From NCBI RefSeq assembly GCF_001591825.1, contig NZ_BCVQ01000009.1:1-64000 (forward strand): 64,000 nucleotides of DNA, in the 5' to 3' direction. The position numbers and the translations under genes are program-made. Numbering within the stretch: the stretch's first letter is position 1; the number at the start of each line of letters is the position of its first letter. Below the pieces are notes generated by a model. It saw only the letters and a program-made list of their open reading frames with translations, had not been told where the DNA came from and did no database searches. This document shows, in pieces, positions 43,016 through 51,477 of the stretch. Origin of the DNA: Rossellomorea vietnamensis NBRC 101237 (GTDB lineage: Bacteria; Bacillota; Bacilli; Bacillales; Bacillaceae_B).

Positions 43016-44134
43016 CTAGAATTGAGACAAGAACTCACCATATCCCTGCTCCTTCATCTCATTCTTCGGAACAAAACGAAGAGCGGCTGAATTCATGCAG
43101 TATCTTAGTCCTGTAGGTTCCGGGCCATCATCAAAGACATGACCCAGATGGGAATCCGCGTGTTTACTCCTGACTTCCGTCCGTACCGTGAACCACGACC
43201 GGTCTTCCACTTCCACAATATTATCTTCCACAAGGGGCTTTGTGAAACTTGGCCACCCTGTTCCACTTTTGTATTTATCCTTCGAGCTGAATAAAGGTTC
43301 ACCCGAGACGACATCCACATAGATGCCTTCTTCCTTGTTGTCCCAGTATTCGTTCTTGAATGCTTCCTCCGTGGCATCTTCCTGCGTGACTTTGTATTGG
43401 ATATCCGTCAACATTTCTTTTAATTCATCATCCGTATAAGAGGGATAAAGAGAGTTGGTCTGGAGTTCGATATGGCGATCATCTCCCCATGCTTCATCCA
43501 GAAAGTCATCCCTGCCTGAATTGCTTCTGTAAAATTTATAGCTTAACTTATTTTTCTTATAATAATCCTGGTGGTACTCTTCGGCTTTGTAAAAGGTTTT
43601 GGCCGGTTGGATTTCCGTTACAATTTCTCCATCAAATCGTCCTGAAGCCTTCAATTCCTTTTTTGATTTCTGTGCTGCCTTCATCTGTTCTTCATTATGA
43701 TAGTAAATCCCGCTTACGTACTGGGGTCCCCGGTCGACGAACTGTCCACCGGCATCCGTCGGATCAATTTGCCTCCAGAAGACTTTCAGTAATTGTTCAT
43801 AAGTGATGACGTCAGGGTCGTATTCGATCTGAACAGCTTCCACATGTCCCGTCTGTTGTGAGGACACTTCGTCATAGGTCGGATTTTTTTCTTCGCCGCC
43901 TGTATATCCTGAAATGACCGAGTAAACGCCGTCCAGTTTTTCAAAAGGAGGTTCCATGCACCAGAAGCATCCCCCCGCAAAGGTCGCAAGTTCATGGTCT
44001 TCATCGATCGCCTCCGATTTCACCGCTTCACTCCCCAACGATTTCTGGGTCAGGCTTGCATACAGTTTCGGCCCGAAAAATGCCCCGATACCCACTATGA
44101 GTATCAGCCCGATCCCCATCATGATTTTCTTCAT
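43016..44134 (-). CDS. msrAB: Membrane-anchored methionine sulfoxide reductase MsrA-MsrB fusion
   Basis: The 372-aa fusion starts with one membrane segment ([18 protein letters not shown]), so it is probably anchored with its domains outside the cytoplasm. MsrA follows with active-site [13 protein letters not shown]. MsrB is C-terminal, with [25 protein letters not shown] and the catalytic Cys in [13 protein letters not shown]. It repairs both stereoisomers of oxidised methionine. GGGGAGGAAA sets the start at 44134; the long frame to 44299 runs into the divergent promoter. Confidence 0.93.
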   Translation of the reverse strand: MKKIMMGIGLILIVGIGAFFGPKLYASLTQKSLGSEAVKSEAIDEDHELATFAGGCFWCMEPPFEKLDGVYSVISGYTGGEEKNPTYDEVSSQQTGHVEAVQIEYDPDVITYEQLLKVFWRQIDPTDAGGQFVDRGPQYVSGIYYHNEEQMKAAQKSKKELKASGRFDGEIVTEIQPAKTFYKAEEYHQDYYKKNKLSYKFYRSNSGRDDFLDEAWGDDRHIELQTNSLYPSYTDDELKEMLTDIQYKVTQEDATEEAFKNEYWDNKEEGIYVDVVSGEPLFSSKDKYKSGTGWPSFTKPLVEDNIVEVEDRSWFTVRTEVRSKHADSHLGHVFDDGPEPTGLRYCMNSAALRFVPKNEMKEQGYGEFLSQF

Positions 44135-44291
44135 CGTATTTCCTCCCCTCCATTTTTCTCTTACCTTCATTGTACCGTTTTGCTGTTCCTCTTGCGAAGA
44201 TGAATCGGTTTTCTCCAATGGCCGATAACAGCCCTGCGTTTGGACAGAAACGTATGAATCTGAGATAGTAATAGCTAAAAGGAGAATATCC

Positions 44292-45374
44292 ATGACCATA
44301 ATTCTTATATTGCTATTGGCTACTCTAGTAACCGCCTTCCTGATTGTAAAATACTACCCGGCATTCGGTAAAAAACCTACAAGTGAACGGATCCTTTCAT
44401 CCCCTCAATACTCACAGGGTTCCTTTCAAAACACGACGCCGACTTCTATGGACACGAGCTTATCTTCATCTGTTTCCATGATCCGCGATCTCGTAAAACG
44501 GGATGCGAAACGCAAACCAGGAAACGATATTCCACGGGTGTCTTTTCCTTCTATCTCCCACCCCCATCCCGTGACGAATGTTACGTGGTTCGGACATTCT
44601 GCGGCCATGCTTGAAATGGACGGGAAGAGACTTCTGCTCGACCCCATGTTTGGCAGTGCCCCATCCCCCTTTCCATGGATAGGGGGAAAGAGGTACAGCA
44701 AGGAACTACCCTTTCAACTCGATGACCTTCCTTCCATCGATGCTGTGATTTTTTCCCATGATCATTATGATCATCTTGATTACGGAACCGTTCGAAAACT
44801 TCGCACCAAAGTGAAGCAATTCTTTGTTCCCATTGGGGTAGGCAGCCATTTGGAACGTTGGGGAATCCATCCCGATCACATAGTGGAGCTTGATTGGTGG
44901 GAGGAAAAGGAATGGGCCGGCCTTACACTCGCATGTACTCCTGCCAGGCACTTCTCCGGCAGAAGCCTGAATGACCGGAACGCTTCCTTATGGTGTTCAT
45001 GGTGTATCAGCGGCATTTCCTCCAACATCTTTTTCAGTGGGGATAGTGGGTTTGGTCCGCACTTCAAAGAGATTGGTGAGAAGTACGGTCCGTTCGATTT
45101 GACCCTGGTGGAATGCGGCCAGTATGACCCCAGATGGGCACCGATCCATATGCTCCCTGAAGAAACCGTCCAAGCCCATATTGACGTGAAAGGGAAATGG
45201 ATGCTGCCCGTCCATTGGGGGGCTTTCACATTATCTTTCCATGAATGGACAGATCCGATTGAACGCGTCACAACATACGGTAAAGAACGGAATGTTCCTA
45301 TTGTAACGCCGAAAATCGGGGAAACGTTTCTTGTAGAGGGAGATTCATTCCCTTCTTTGAGATGGTGGGAATGA
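44292..45374 (+). CDS. Metallo-beta-lactamase-fold hydrolase (NAPE-PLD/UlaG-like)
   Basis: The 360-aa protein has an N-terminal membrane segment ([16 protein letters not shown]), a linker, and an MBL domain with the metal motif [22 protein letters not shown], the GDSGFG segment with a metal Asp, and a late His (LPVHWGAF). This matches the NAPE-phospholipase D-like group, whose bacterial members are thought to act on lipids or phosphodiesters. AAGGAGA is the ribosome site. It is divergent from msrAB. Confidence 0.88.
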   Translation: MTIILILLLATLVTAFLIVKYYPAFGKKPTSERILSSPQYSQGSFQNTTPTSMDTSLSSSVSMIRDLVKRDAKRKPGNDIPRVSFPSISHPHPVTNVTWFGHSAAMLEMDGKRLLLDPMFGSAPSPFPWIGGKRYSKELPFQLDDLPSIDAVIFSHDHYDHLDYGTVRKLRTKVKQFFVPIGVGSHLERWGIHPDHIVELDWWEEKEWAGLTLACTPARHFSGRSLNDRNASLWCSWCISGISSNIFFSGDSGFGPHFKEIGEKYGPFDLTLVECGQYDPRWAPIHMLPEETVQAHIDVKGKWMLPVHWGAFTLSFHEWTDPIERVTTYGKERNVPIVTPKIGETFLVEGDSFPSLRWWE

Positions 45375-45431
45375 ACAAACAATCCCCGGGATGTATACAC
45401 TATCTAAGAACGAAAAAGTAGGCGATCAACT

Positions 45432-45974
45432 ATGGGAAATGAGCAAAAAGCCACATTCGGTGCATGGGTGGCGGCGATCGGGACCGTCATCGCCGCTATC
45501 GGGAGTACACCCATTAAGAGAATTCCGATGGAAACGCTAAGGTCATTCAACCTCATAGGAAACGAACTTCAGGCTACGGGAAACGCCCTTGAAGCAGATG
45601 CCATAGAAGAATTCACACTGACGAAAGCGGGAAACGAAATTCAAGCCATCGGAAACGTAACGGTCATTGCTGGTATTGTGATTGAGTTCAATACCATCAT
45701 CAAGCAGGAGCTGAACATCAAAGGGAATCTCCTGCAAGCGTTGGGGGGATCGGCTGCCCTGGCTGATTCCTTTGATGAAGAACATACACTAGAAGAGCTT
45801 TATTCAATCTATGGAAACCTTCTCCAAGTCATCGGAAACTCGCTTCAAGCCATATCAGGAATCCTCACTTTAAATAATAAAGACAGCGGGAACCTGAATG
45901 TTGTTGGGAGCTGGATCCAGGCGATTGGAGCCATTATTTCAGCCCTGGTCCAAACAAAAGAATCCTCTACTTGA
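45432..45974 (+). CDS. Repetitive GNxLQAxGN protein
   Basis: The 180-aa protein consists of repeats with the signature G-N-x-L-Q-A-x-G-N. Copies are at residues 10-18 (weak), 43-51, 67-75, 98-106, 128-136 and 159-167, roughly every 24-33 residues. It matches the Bacillus repetitive family catalogued as DUF6944; function unknown. It is hydrophobic without clear membrane segments and has no signal peptide. It begins with GTVIAAIG motifs. AGTAGGCGATC precedes the ATG; a hairpin without T run lies after the gene at 45994-46020. Confidence 0.8.
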   Translation: MGNEQKATFGAWVAAIGTVIAAIGSTPIKRIPMETLRSFNLIGNELQATGNALEADAIEEFTLTKAGNEIQAIGNVTVIAGIVIEFNTIIKQELNIKGNLLQALGGSAALADSFDEEHTLEELYSIYGNLLQVIGNSLQAISGILTLNNKDSGNLNVVGSWIQAIGAIISALVQTKESST

Positions 45975-46132
45975 AGTTGCTTTACATAAAAATGTAGAGC
46001 AGCGGGATCAAGTGCTCTACAAGGATGACTGATTTAATCATTTTGATAAAATCTCTTTATCTGGGTATGTGCCTATACCATTTCTCTCTGACACGAATAC
46101 TCATAACCTAGATAGAGAGGAGGTTTTATGCT

Positions 46133-46399
46133 TTGAATCACTTTCAGACAACAGGCAACGGCCATTTTATCAACTATGGTGATGTCCGTCGGCCAATCGG
46201 ACGGGTCGGTTTTGGAAGACCGGGGTTCGGTTATGGCGGATTCGGAAGACCAGGATTTGGATTCGGCTTCAGTCCGTTCGTGGGAGGACTTGCCGGTGGA
46301 TTATTAGGAGCCGCATTATTGAGTCCAGGTTATGGGTATGGTTACGGGTATGGATATCCGCCGCCGTATTATGGATATCCAGCGTATCCTTATTATTAA
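46133..46399 (+). CDS. Gly/Tyr-rich small protein
   Basis: The 88-aa product has a TTG start nine bases after GGAGG (an ATG just before it runs into a stop). The middle is Gly-Phe rich (GFGRPGFGYGGFGRPGFGFG), then a hydrophobic GGLAGGLLGAALL segment and a Tyr/Gly/Pro tail (YGYGYGYGYPPPYYG). Composition resembles spore-coat or cross-linked surface proteins, but no family is recognised. Terminator follows. Confidence 0.8.
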   Translation: MNHFQTTGNGHFINYGDVRRPIGRVGFGRPGFGYGGFGRPGFGFGFSPFVGGLAGGLLGAALLSPGYGYGYGYGYPPPYYGYPAYPYY

Positions 46400-46414
46400 T
46401 AATTTCATATAAAT

Positions 46415-46461
46415 CGAAAGGGAACCTTGTCGTTATACGCAACAGGTTCCCCTTCTTATTT
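46415..46461 (+). terminator. Terminator after the Gly/Tyr-rich gene
   Basis: Stem GGGAACCTTGT / AACAGGTTCCC with a loop, followed by CTTCTTATTTT. Confidence 0.85.
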
Positions 46462-46488
46462 TCAGAGGGTTTCTTGCCCCGCCTTGAA

Positions 46489-47466
46489 TTATAGAACTGC
46501 CTCAGCGATCAACTCATACGACCTTACTTTGTCTTCGAATTGAGACACATTGGTGATAATCATAAATTCATCTGTTTGATATACTTCACTTAGCATATGT
46601 AGTTCTTCCTTCACTTTTTGAGGGGTCCCGACTATCGCTCTTTTTCTGTTTTCCTTTACTTTTTCTTGTTCTTTCGGTGTCAGCACTCTTGCCTTTGCTT
46701 CTTCTACGGAAGGAATTTCAGTATCAATCCCCTTCTCTACAGCCAATAACCACAAGTCTTGGGTGAGAGCCATTTCTTCTGCTTTCTCCTCGGTTGGAGC
46801 GCAAACGACAAAGATACACACATTGCTCAAGGGTCTGGCTAATGAGGATGAAGGCTGAAAACGGGTTTGATAATAATCCATCGCCCGCTTCCCATTGACC
46901 GGATTGATGAAGTGACCAAAGGTAAATGCCGTGCCTTTTTCAGCTGCCACCCTGGCACCTCGGTGGGTGATGCCCAATATCCATGGAAGTGGAGGAGAAG
47001 GTATGTCAGGATAAGCCTTCACGCTTTGTTCAGATGAGAGATGCAAGTAATTCTGAAGGGCCTCCACCTGTCCCGGAAACTCATTCATACTCTTTTTCAA
47101 CCCATCCGTAAGAGCCATCCGTGTTTCATATGATCCCCCTGGGGAACGGCCGATTCCAAGATCGATGCGATGGGGAAATAGGGTTTCCAACACCTTGAAG
47201 TCCTCCGCAATTTTGTAAGGACTGTATTGTGGAAGGAGGACACCCCCAGATCCGACCCGAATCGAACGCGTCATGGAGGCAATATGTGAGATCAGTACCT
47301 GTGGGGCCGAGCCTGCAAGACCATTCGTATTATGATGCTCCGCCACCCAGAATCGCGTGTACCCCAACTCCTCTGTCACCTGTGCAAGCTCCACTGTATT
47401 CCGAAACGCAGTACCCGCGTCCCCTCCCCTCACAATCACAGACTGATCCAATACACTCAACTTCAT
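46489..47466 (-). CDS. Luciferase-like flavin-dependent monooxygenase
   Basis: The 325-aa LLM-class enzyme opens with LSVLDQSVIVRGGDAGTAFRN and includes FWVAEHHNTNGLAGSAP, GSGGVLLPQYSPYKIAEDF, GIGRSPGGSYETRM, a set typical of the YddN/YtmO-like group. The N-terminal ELGYTRFWVAEHH binds FMN. Substrate unknown, possibly alkane sulfonate-like or aromatic. GGGGAGTGA sets the start at 47466. Confidence 0.9.
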   Translation of the reverse strand: MKLSVLDQSVIVRGGDAGTAFRNTVELAQVTEELGYTRFWVAEHHNTNGLAGSAPQVLISHIASMTRSIRVGSGGVLLPQYSPYKIAEDFKVLETLFPHRIDLGIGRSPGGSYETRMALTDGLKKSMNEFPGQVEALQNYLHLSSEQSVKAYPDIPSPPLPWILGITHRGARVAAEKGTAFTFGHFINPVNGKRAMDYYQTRFQPSSSLARPLSNVCIFVVCAPTEEKAEEMALTQDLWLLAVEKGIDTEIPSVEEAKARVLTPKEQEKVKENRKRAIVGTPQKVKEELHMLSEVYQTDEFMIITNVSQFEDKVRSYELIAEAVL

Positions 47467-47555
47467 CCATGTCACTCCCCATCCCAAACCGAATTTCCAT
47501 TAGTATGTACTTACATTATCCCACTAACATCTGCGGGACCAAAAAAAACTGCTTA

Positions 47556-47568
47556 GAGGGACGGACCT
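47556..47568. repeat. Isolated GAGGGACGGACCT arm
   Basis: A single direct copy of the arm sequence, 98 bp from the hairpin at 47654-47688, between the monooxygenase and catE genes. The interval shows no gene. Confidence 0.7.
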
Positions 47569-47653
47569 CGCTTTCCGCGGGAATATCAGGGGAAACACTC
47601 TCAATATATCCAGATGACCCCCTCTGTATCAACATTTATGAAGAATAAAGAAG

Positions 47654-47688
47654 AGGGACGGACCTCGTTTTTCTAGGTCCGTCCCTCC
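47654..47688 (-). terminator. AGGGACGGACCT-type terminator after catE
   Basis: Stem GAGGGACGGACCT / AGGTCCGTCCCTC with a 9-nt loop; it begins 4 nt after the catE stop, with CTTCTTTATTC downstream on the minus strand. Confidence 0.85.
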
Positions 47689-47691
47689 CTT

Positions 47692-48540
47692 TTACAAGCC
47701 TAAATAGATGTGGTTGCCGGATGGGTCTACTGTGAGGATTGTACCGTCATGTTCCTGTATTGCCGCCCCCATGGATTTGAGATGATGAATGGTGCTGTTG
47801 CGCTTTTCTTCATTTGGGAAGTGAAGGGTGAACCAGTTGAGGCCAGCACTGTTTTCGGAAGGAGCCGGTGCACCCACACCATTCCACGTATTCAATCCGA
47901 TGTGATGATGGTACCCTCCAGTCGAAATGAAGAGTGCCTGATTCCCGAAACGGCTCACCACGTTAAAGCCTAGACCTTTCCCGTAGAATTCTTCCGCCGC
48001 CTTCAAATCAGATACGTGGAGATGAATATGCCCCATCACTGTACTGGCAGGAAGTCCGTTCCAAACTTCCCCTTCCGCCTCGGCTAATATCCCCCGTGCG
48101 TCGAGGGGATCGACGCTCATTTCGACTTGATCACCATGCCATGTCCAGGCGGTTGCCGGACGGTCCCTGTAGATCTCAATTCCATTCCCATCAGGGTCGG
48201 ATAAATAGATTGCTTCACTGACAAGGTGGTCAGAAGATCCGAGCTGTATATTCAACTTGATCAGATGAGACAGCACCTTACCAAGATCTTCTCTACTTGG
48301 CAGCAATAAAGCAAAATGATATAACCCCGTCCTCCGCGGCTCTTTAGGAAATGTATCTTCCAACACTTCAATGGATAACAGGGGATGAATACCGTCCGCC
48401 GTTAAAGTGGCCCGTTTTTCTGACTGCTCCAGCACTTTAAACCCGATCACTTCCTTGTAAAATGAAAGAGATCGCTTCAAATCCTGTACGATTAAGCTCA
48501 CTTCCCCAACAAATGTATGGGGTTCTTTGTGAAAGTTCAT
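47692..48540 (-). CDS. catE: Catechol-2,3-dioxygenase (VOC family)
   Basis: The 282-aa protein has two VOC (glyoxalase/dioxygenase) halves: FVGEVSLIVQDLKRSLSFYK and IHLHVSDLKAAEEFYG. Metal ligands are candidates at His in MGHIHLHV and YHHHIGLNTW. It matches B. subtilis CatE, an extradiol dioxygenase that opens catechol rings. Ribosome site GGAGGAACC. It is divergent from its regulator catR. Confidence 0.92.
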   Translation of the reverse strand: MNFHKEPHTFVGEVSLIVQDLKRSLSFYKEVIGFKVLEQSEKRATLTADGIHPLLSIEVLEDTFPKEPRRTGLYHFALLLPSREDLGKVLSHLIKLNIQLGSSDHLVSEAIYLSDPDGNGIEIYRDRPATAWTWHGDQVEMSVDPLDARGILAEAEGEVWNGLPASTVMGHIHLHVSDLKAAEEFYGKGLGFNVVSRFGNQALFISTGGYHHHIGLNTWNGVGAPAPSENSAGLNWFTLHFPNEEKRNSTIHHLKSMGAAIQEHDGTILTVDPSGNHIYLGL

Positions 48541-48576
48541 TATGGTTCCTCCGATTTTTTTAGATGCATTCTATTA

Positions 48577-48593
48577 AGTTACTTTATGTAACT
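48577..48593. promoter_or_regulatory. CatR-type operator, catE side
   Basis: AGTTACTTTATGTAACT is a perfect inverted repeat with 5-nt centre, 36 bp upstream of the catE start. The spacing is typical of DUF24/HxlR repressor sites (TTAC...GTAA). Confidence 0.75.
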
Positions 48594-48623
48594 AATTTTA
48601 ATTTAATAACCATATTCCGTCAA

Positions 48624-48636
48624 GTAATTAAATTAC
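48624..48636. promoter_or_regulatory. CatR-type operator, catR side
   Basis: GTAATTAAATTAC is a 13-bp perfect palindrome just upstream of the catR promoter region (TGGTATACT at 48651). Two sites between divergent genes suggest coordinate control. Confidence 0.65.
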
Positions 48637-48699
48637 CCAATTACCTGATATATGGTATACTACAAATTAGAATTTCCACGAATGAAGGAGGCATTGAAG

Positions 48700-49014
48700 A
48701 TGAATCAATCTGAAATATGTCCAAGATTTGAAAAAGCGATCGGCATCTTAAGTCAGCGATGGACGGGGCTCATCATTTATCAGCTGCTTTCCGGCCCCCA
48801 ACGGAACTGTACCATCAAAGACGCAATCGGCATCAGCGGCAGACTTCTATCCGAGCGATTAAAGGATCTTGAACAAGAAGGCATCGTTACGCGGACCGTC
48901 TATCCCGAGACACCGGTGCGGATTGAATATTCGTTAACAAAGAAAGGTTATTCGTTAGAGCCTTTAATGAAAAATATAGAGAAATGGTCCCAGGAGTGGA
49001 TTGAAAAGGAATGA
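48700..49014 (+). CDS. catR: HxlR/DUF24-family redox regulator CatR
   Basis: The 104-aa repressor begins MNQSEICPRFEKAIGIL, with the sensor Cys7 seen in CatR and YodB. The winged helix is SQRWTGLIIYQLLSGPQRN and LSERLKDLEQEGIVTR; the segment TPVRIEYSLTKKGYSLEPL is also shared. In B. subtilis CatR represses catDE and is modified by diamide and catechols. AAGGAGGC sets the ATG at 48700. Confidence 0.92.
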   Translation: MNQSEICPRFEKAIGILSQRWTGLIIYQLLSGPQRNCTIKDAIGISGRLLSERLKDLEQEGIVTRTVYPETPVRIEYSLTKKGYSLEPLMKNIEKWSQEWIEKE

Positions 49015-49069
49015 GAGCCCGTTTGGGGAGAGAAAAATAAAATAACTATCATTGCAAGGAGATAAGTCG

Positions 49070-49741
49070 ATGATCGGAATCAGTATAGCAACAAAGTGGG
49101 AATTTGAAGCGACATTGGAATATTTCGGGGTAAAGGACCATGAACGTTTCGTTTATCCTTATGGCGAGTATTTCAAAAGAACAATGAATGATACAGAACT
49201 TGTTTTTTACAGTACCGGTGTAAGGAAGGTAAATGGTGTCGGTGGTAATCAGTATATGATTTCTACCTTTCATTTAACGAAAGTTATCGTTGTTGGAACC
49301 TGTGCAGGAATAGATGATAAGTTCAGTCATCTTGATATTTTTGTACCCGACAAAGCCGTTCAATATGATTGCACAGTAAAAGAAGTCGAACCTTTTATTA
49401 AGCAATCCTTTATAGTCGATATCGATCTATGTAAATACGGAAATGACTTCTACACCGGAACAATCGGCACCGCTGATAAAGCAGTCGTTATGTGGAAGGA
49501 CTATGTAGAACTTAAAGAAAACGAAATCACGATAGCCGATACAGAAGCAGGTGCCATTGCGTATATTTGTAAGAAGAATGATGTTGAGTGTATTATCATT
49601 AAAGGGATATCTGATTTTCCAACAGTTGAAAGTAATTCTGATACATTTGAATCAAATATTGACCAGATCAATGTTTATATAGAAAACACACCTAAAGTGA
49701 TGAACAAAATATTTGGCGAATATTTAAATCGATTTATATAA
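49070..49741 (+). CDS. Nucleoside phosphorylase/nucleosidase-like protein
   Basis: The 223-aa protein has the PNP/UDP family features: VGTCAGID near residue 85 (phosphate/base loop region), a TEAGAIAYI segment, and the KGISDFPT motif with the catalytic Asp. Family members cleave N-glycosidic bonds of nucleosides or methylthioadenosine. The sequence is shorter than PNP but near MTA/SAH nucleosidases. Codons are more AT-rich than neighbours (e.g. VSNSDTFESN). AAGGAGATAAG sets the start at 49070. Confidence 0.82.
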   Translation: MIGISIATKWEFEATLEYFGVKDHERFVYPYGEYFKRTMNDTELVFYSTGVRKVNGVGGNQYMISTFHLTKVIVVGTCAGIDDKFSHLDIFVPDKAVQYDCTVKEVEPFIKQSFIVDIDLCKYGNDFYTGTIGTADKAVVMWKDYVELKENEITIADTEAGAIAYICKKNDVECIIIKGISDFPTVESNSDTFESNIDQINVYIENTPKVMNKIFGEYLNRFI

Positions 49742-49750
49742 CCATACAAA

Positions 49751-49780
49751 TCCAGAGACCTTGGCTTTGGGTTTTTTACT
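49751..49780 (+). terminator. Weak terminator after the phosphorylase-like gene
   Basis: Short stem CCAGAG / CTTTGG followed by TTTTTT, 10 nt after the stop. Confidence 0.5.
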
Positions 49781-49881
49781 GTTCATTATATTCTCCATAA
49801 AACACACCCCTCCCCAACAAAAAACCATTCCCTTCCCACCCCCGGCATAGTATATTTAGAGTAACGAAATAAATCGACTGC

Positions 49882-49894
49882 GAGGGACGGACCT
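49882..49894 (+). repeat. Single GAGGGACGGACCT arm next to an MFS start codon
   Basis: This lone copy of the repeat arm ends 4 bp before the ATG of the MFS gene. Its GAGGGA may serve as the ribosome site (12 nt from the ATG). No matching inverted arm is nearby. Confidence 0.7.
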
Positions 49895-49897
49895 ACT

Positions 49898-51106
49898 ATG
49901 TGGAAAAATAAGAATGTGTGGATATTATTGATTGGGGAATTCATTGCCGGGCTTGGATTATGGCTCGGAATCATCGGAAATCTGGAGTTTATGCAGGAGA
50001 AGGTGCCTTCTGATTTTCTGAAGTCCGTCCTGTTAGCTTCCGGTCTCCTGGCAGGCCTTGCTGTCGGTCCGCTAGCCGGCAAAATAACGGACCAGGCAAA
50101 TAAAAAAACCGTGATGCTCGTATCCGGATTTACACGGGCACTCAGTGTCGTTTTCATGCTCAGCGCTATATATACGGGCTCGGTACTATGGATGGTCGTC
50201 TTCTTAGTCAGCATTCAAATCTCTGCCGCTTTTTATTTCCCTGCCCTTCAGGCTGCCATTCCGATGGTGGTAAAAGAGAGTGAACTGCTGCAGATGAACG
50301 GGGTGCATATGAATGTGGCGACCCTTTCAAGGATCCTCGGGACGGCTTTAGCTGGAATTCTGCTGGTCATCATTTCTTTATCGATGCTGTATGTTCTATC
50401 TCTTGTAGCGTACCTTGCCCTGTTCGTCATGACCTGGTTCCTGACAATCGGCGAAAGCGAGGAGTCACACGTCAAAACGCAAGGCAACAAGCCAAAAGCA
50501 GCAGGCTTCAAAGAAGTATTCCCGGTCATCAAAGGACTTCCCATCGTATTTATGACCCTCGTGATGACACTCATCCCTCTACTTTTTATCGGTGGATTCA
50601 ATTTGATGGTCATCAACATCAGCGAGCTCCAGGACAGTTCCACCATTAAAGGATGGATTTATACAGCGGAAGGGATCGCTTTTATGACCGGCGCATTTGC
50701 AGTGAAAAAAATCGGTGAAAATGTATCTCCATATAAGATTCTGTTCGCCTTCAGTTTTGTCATCGGGATTGCGCAAATGCTTCTTTATTTTGCTACAAGT
50801 CCCGTCATGTCGGTCCTTGCCTTCACTGTATTCGGCTTCTCTGTAGGGTGCTTCTTTCCGACAGCCGCCACCATTTTCCAAACACGGATCCCGAAAGAAT
50901 TTCACGGACGCTTCTTTTCGTTCCGGAATATGCTCGACCGGCTGATCTTCCAAGTTGTCCTTCTTTTGACAGGGCTCCTATTAGATCTTGTCGGGCTGCA
51001 GATCATGACGGTTTTATTCGGATGCCTCTCCCTGGTGATGACGGGACTTTTCTACTCGAAATACAGGCAGCTCAAAACGACTGTGTTATCGGAACAAGCA
51101 AGTTAG
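49898..51106 (+). CDS. MFS transporter (DHA3-like)
   Basis: The 402-aa protein has about twelve membrane segments, the loop motif GPLAGKITDQANKK between segments 2 and 3, and YFPALQAAIPMVVKESELLQMNG typical of MefA-like DHA3 efflux proteins. It probably exports drugs or metabolites; the substrate is unknown. The ATG at 49898 is the only start that precedes the first membrane segment. Terminator follows. Confidence 0.88.
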   Translation: MWKNKNVWILLIGEFIAGLGLWLGIIGNLEFMQEKVPSDFLKSVLLASGLLAGLAVGPLAGKITDQANKKTVMLVSGFTRALSVVFMLSAIYTGSVLWMVVFLVSIQISAAFYFPALQAAIPMVVKESELLQMNGVHMNVATLSRILGTALAGILLVIISLSMLYVLSLVAYLALFVMTWFLTIGESEESHVKTQGNKPKAAGFKEVFPVIKGLPIVFMTLVMTLIPLLFIGGFNLMVINISELQDSSTIKGWIYTAEGIAFMTGAFAVKKIGENVSPYKILFAFSFVIGIAQMLLYFATSPVMSVLAFTVFGFSVGCFFPTAATIFQTRIPKEFHGRFFSFRNMLDRLIFQVVLLLTGLLLDLVGLQIMTVLFGCLSLVMTGLFYSKYRQLKTTVLSEQAS

Positions 51107-51133
51107 CTCACAATTCATTGTGGGCTTTTTTGT
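51107..51133 (+). terminator. Terminator after the MFS gene
   Basis: Stem GCTCACAA / TTGTGGGC with a TTCA loop and TTTTTTG, directly after the stop codon. Confidence 0.9.
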
Positions 51134-51140
51134 ATAACAA

Positions 51141-51155
51141 TGAGAATTATTATCA
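51141..51155. other. Fur-box-like sequence in a convergent region
   Basis: TGAGAATTATTATCA matches TGATAATNATTATCA at 14 of 15 positions, but lies between terminators of convergent genes, so no promoter is near. It may be chance or a relic. Confidence 0.4.
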
Positions 51156-51167
51156 ATACTATATAAA

Positions 51168-51200
51168 AAGAAGACAACCACGCCTATGGTTGCCTTCTCT
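51168..51200 (-). terminator. Terminator after the DUF1540 gene
   Basis: Minus-strand stem GAAGGCAACCA / TGGTTGTCTTC followed by TTTTT. Confidence 0.88.
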
Positions 51201-51204
51201 CCTA

Positions 51205-51360
51205 TTACATACCCGGTTCGAATGTTTTGCAGTCCGTTTCTTCGCTGTTATGCGCTTTATTCCCTTTATGACTGACAACGAAAATCTGGTCTGCAGAACA
51301 CTTCTTTCCTTCACTGTTGTACCTGCAGTTGCTCACTTCACATAGTACGTCTTGTGCCAT
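51205..51360 (-). CDS. DUF1540 cysteine-rich small protein
   Basis: The 51-aa protein has a pattern of four cysteines (C7, C12, C21, C44) with spacing typical of DUF1540: CEVSNCRYNSEGKKCSAD and ETDCKTFEP. Such proteins are often small metal- or redox-binding domains. GGGGAGG lies 9 nt before the ATG at 51360. It has its own terminator. Function unknown. Confidence 0.85.
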   Translation of the reverse strand: MAQDVLCEVSNCRYNSEGKKCSADQIFVVSHKGNKAHNSEETDCKTFEPGM

Positions 51361-51436
51361 GGTTTAACACCTCCCCTGTACCATTAGAGTGTACGTTTCG
51401 TTTCAGGTTCATACCTTCACATTGACCCCTGATCAT

Positions 51437-51470
51437 GAAAAGGGGACTCACCTCTGAAAGGTAAGCCCCT
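51437..51470 (-). terminator. Terminator after the 51478 MFS gene
   Basis: Minus-strand stem GGGGCTTACCT / AGGTGAGTCCCC followed by TTTTC, 8 nt after the stop. Confidence 0.88.
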
Positions 51471-51477
51471 GTTCATT

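Noticed and set aside
44876-45400. 174-aa open frame opposite the MBL hydrolase
   Set aside because: Antisense shadow of a gene with clear metal motifs.
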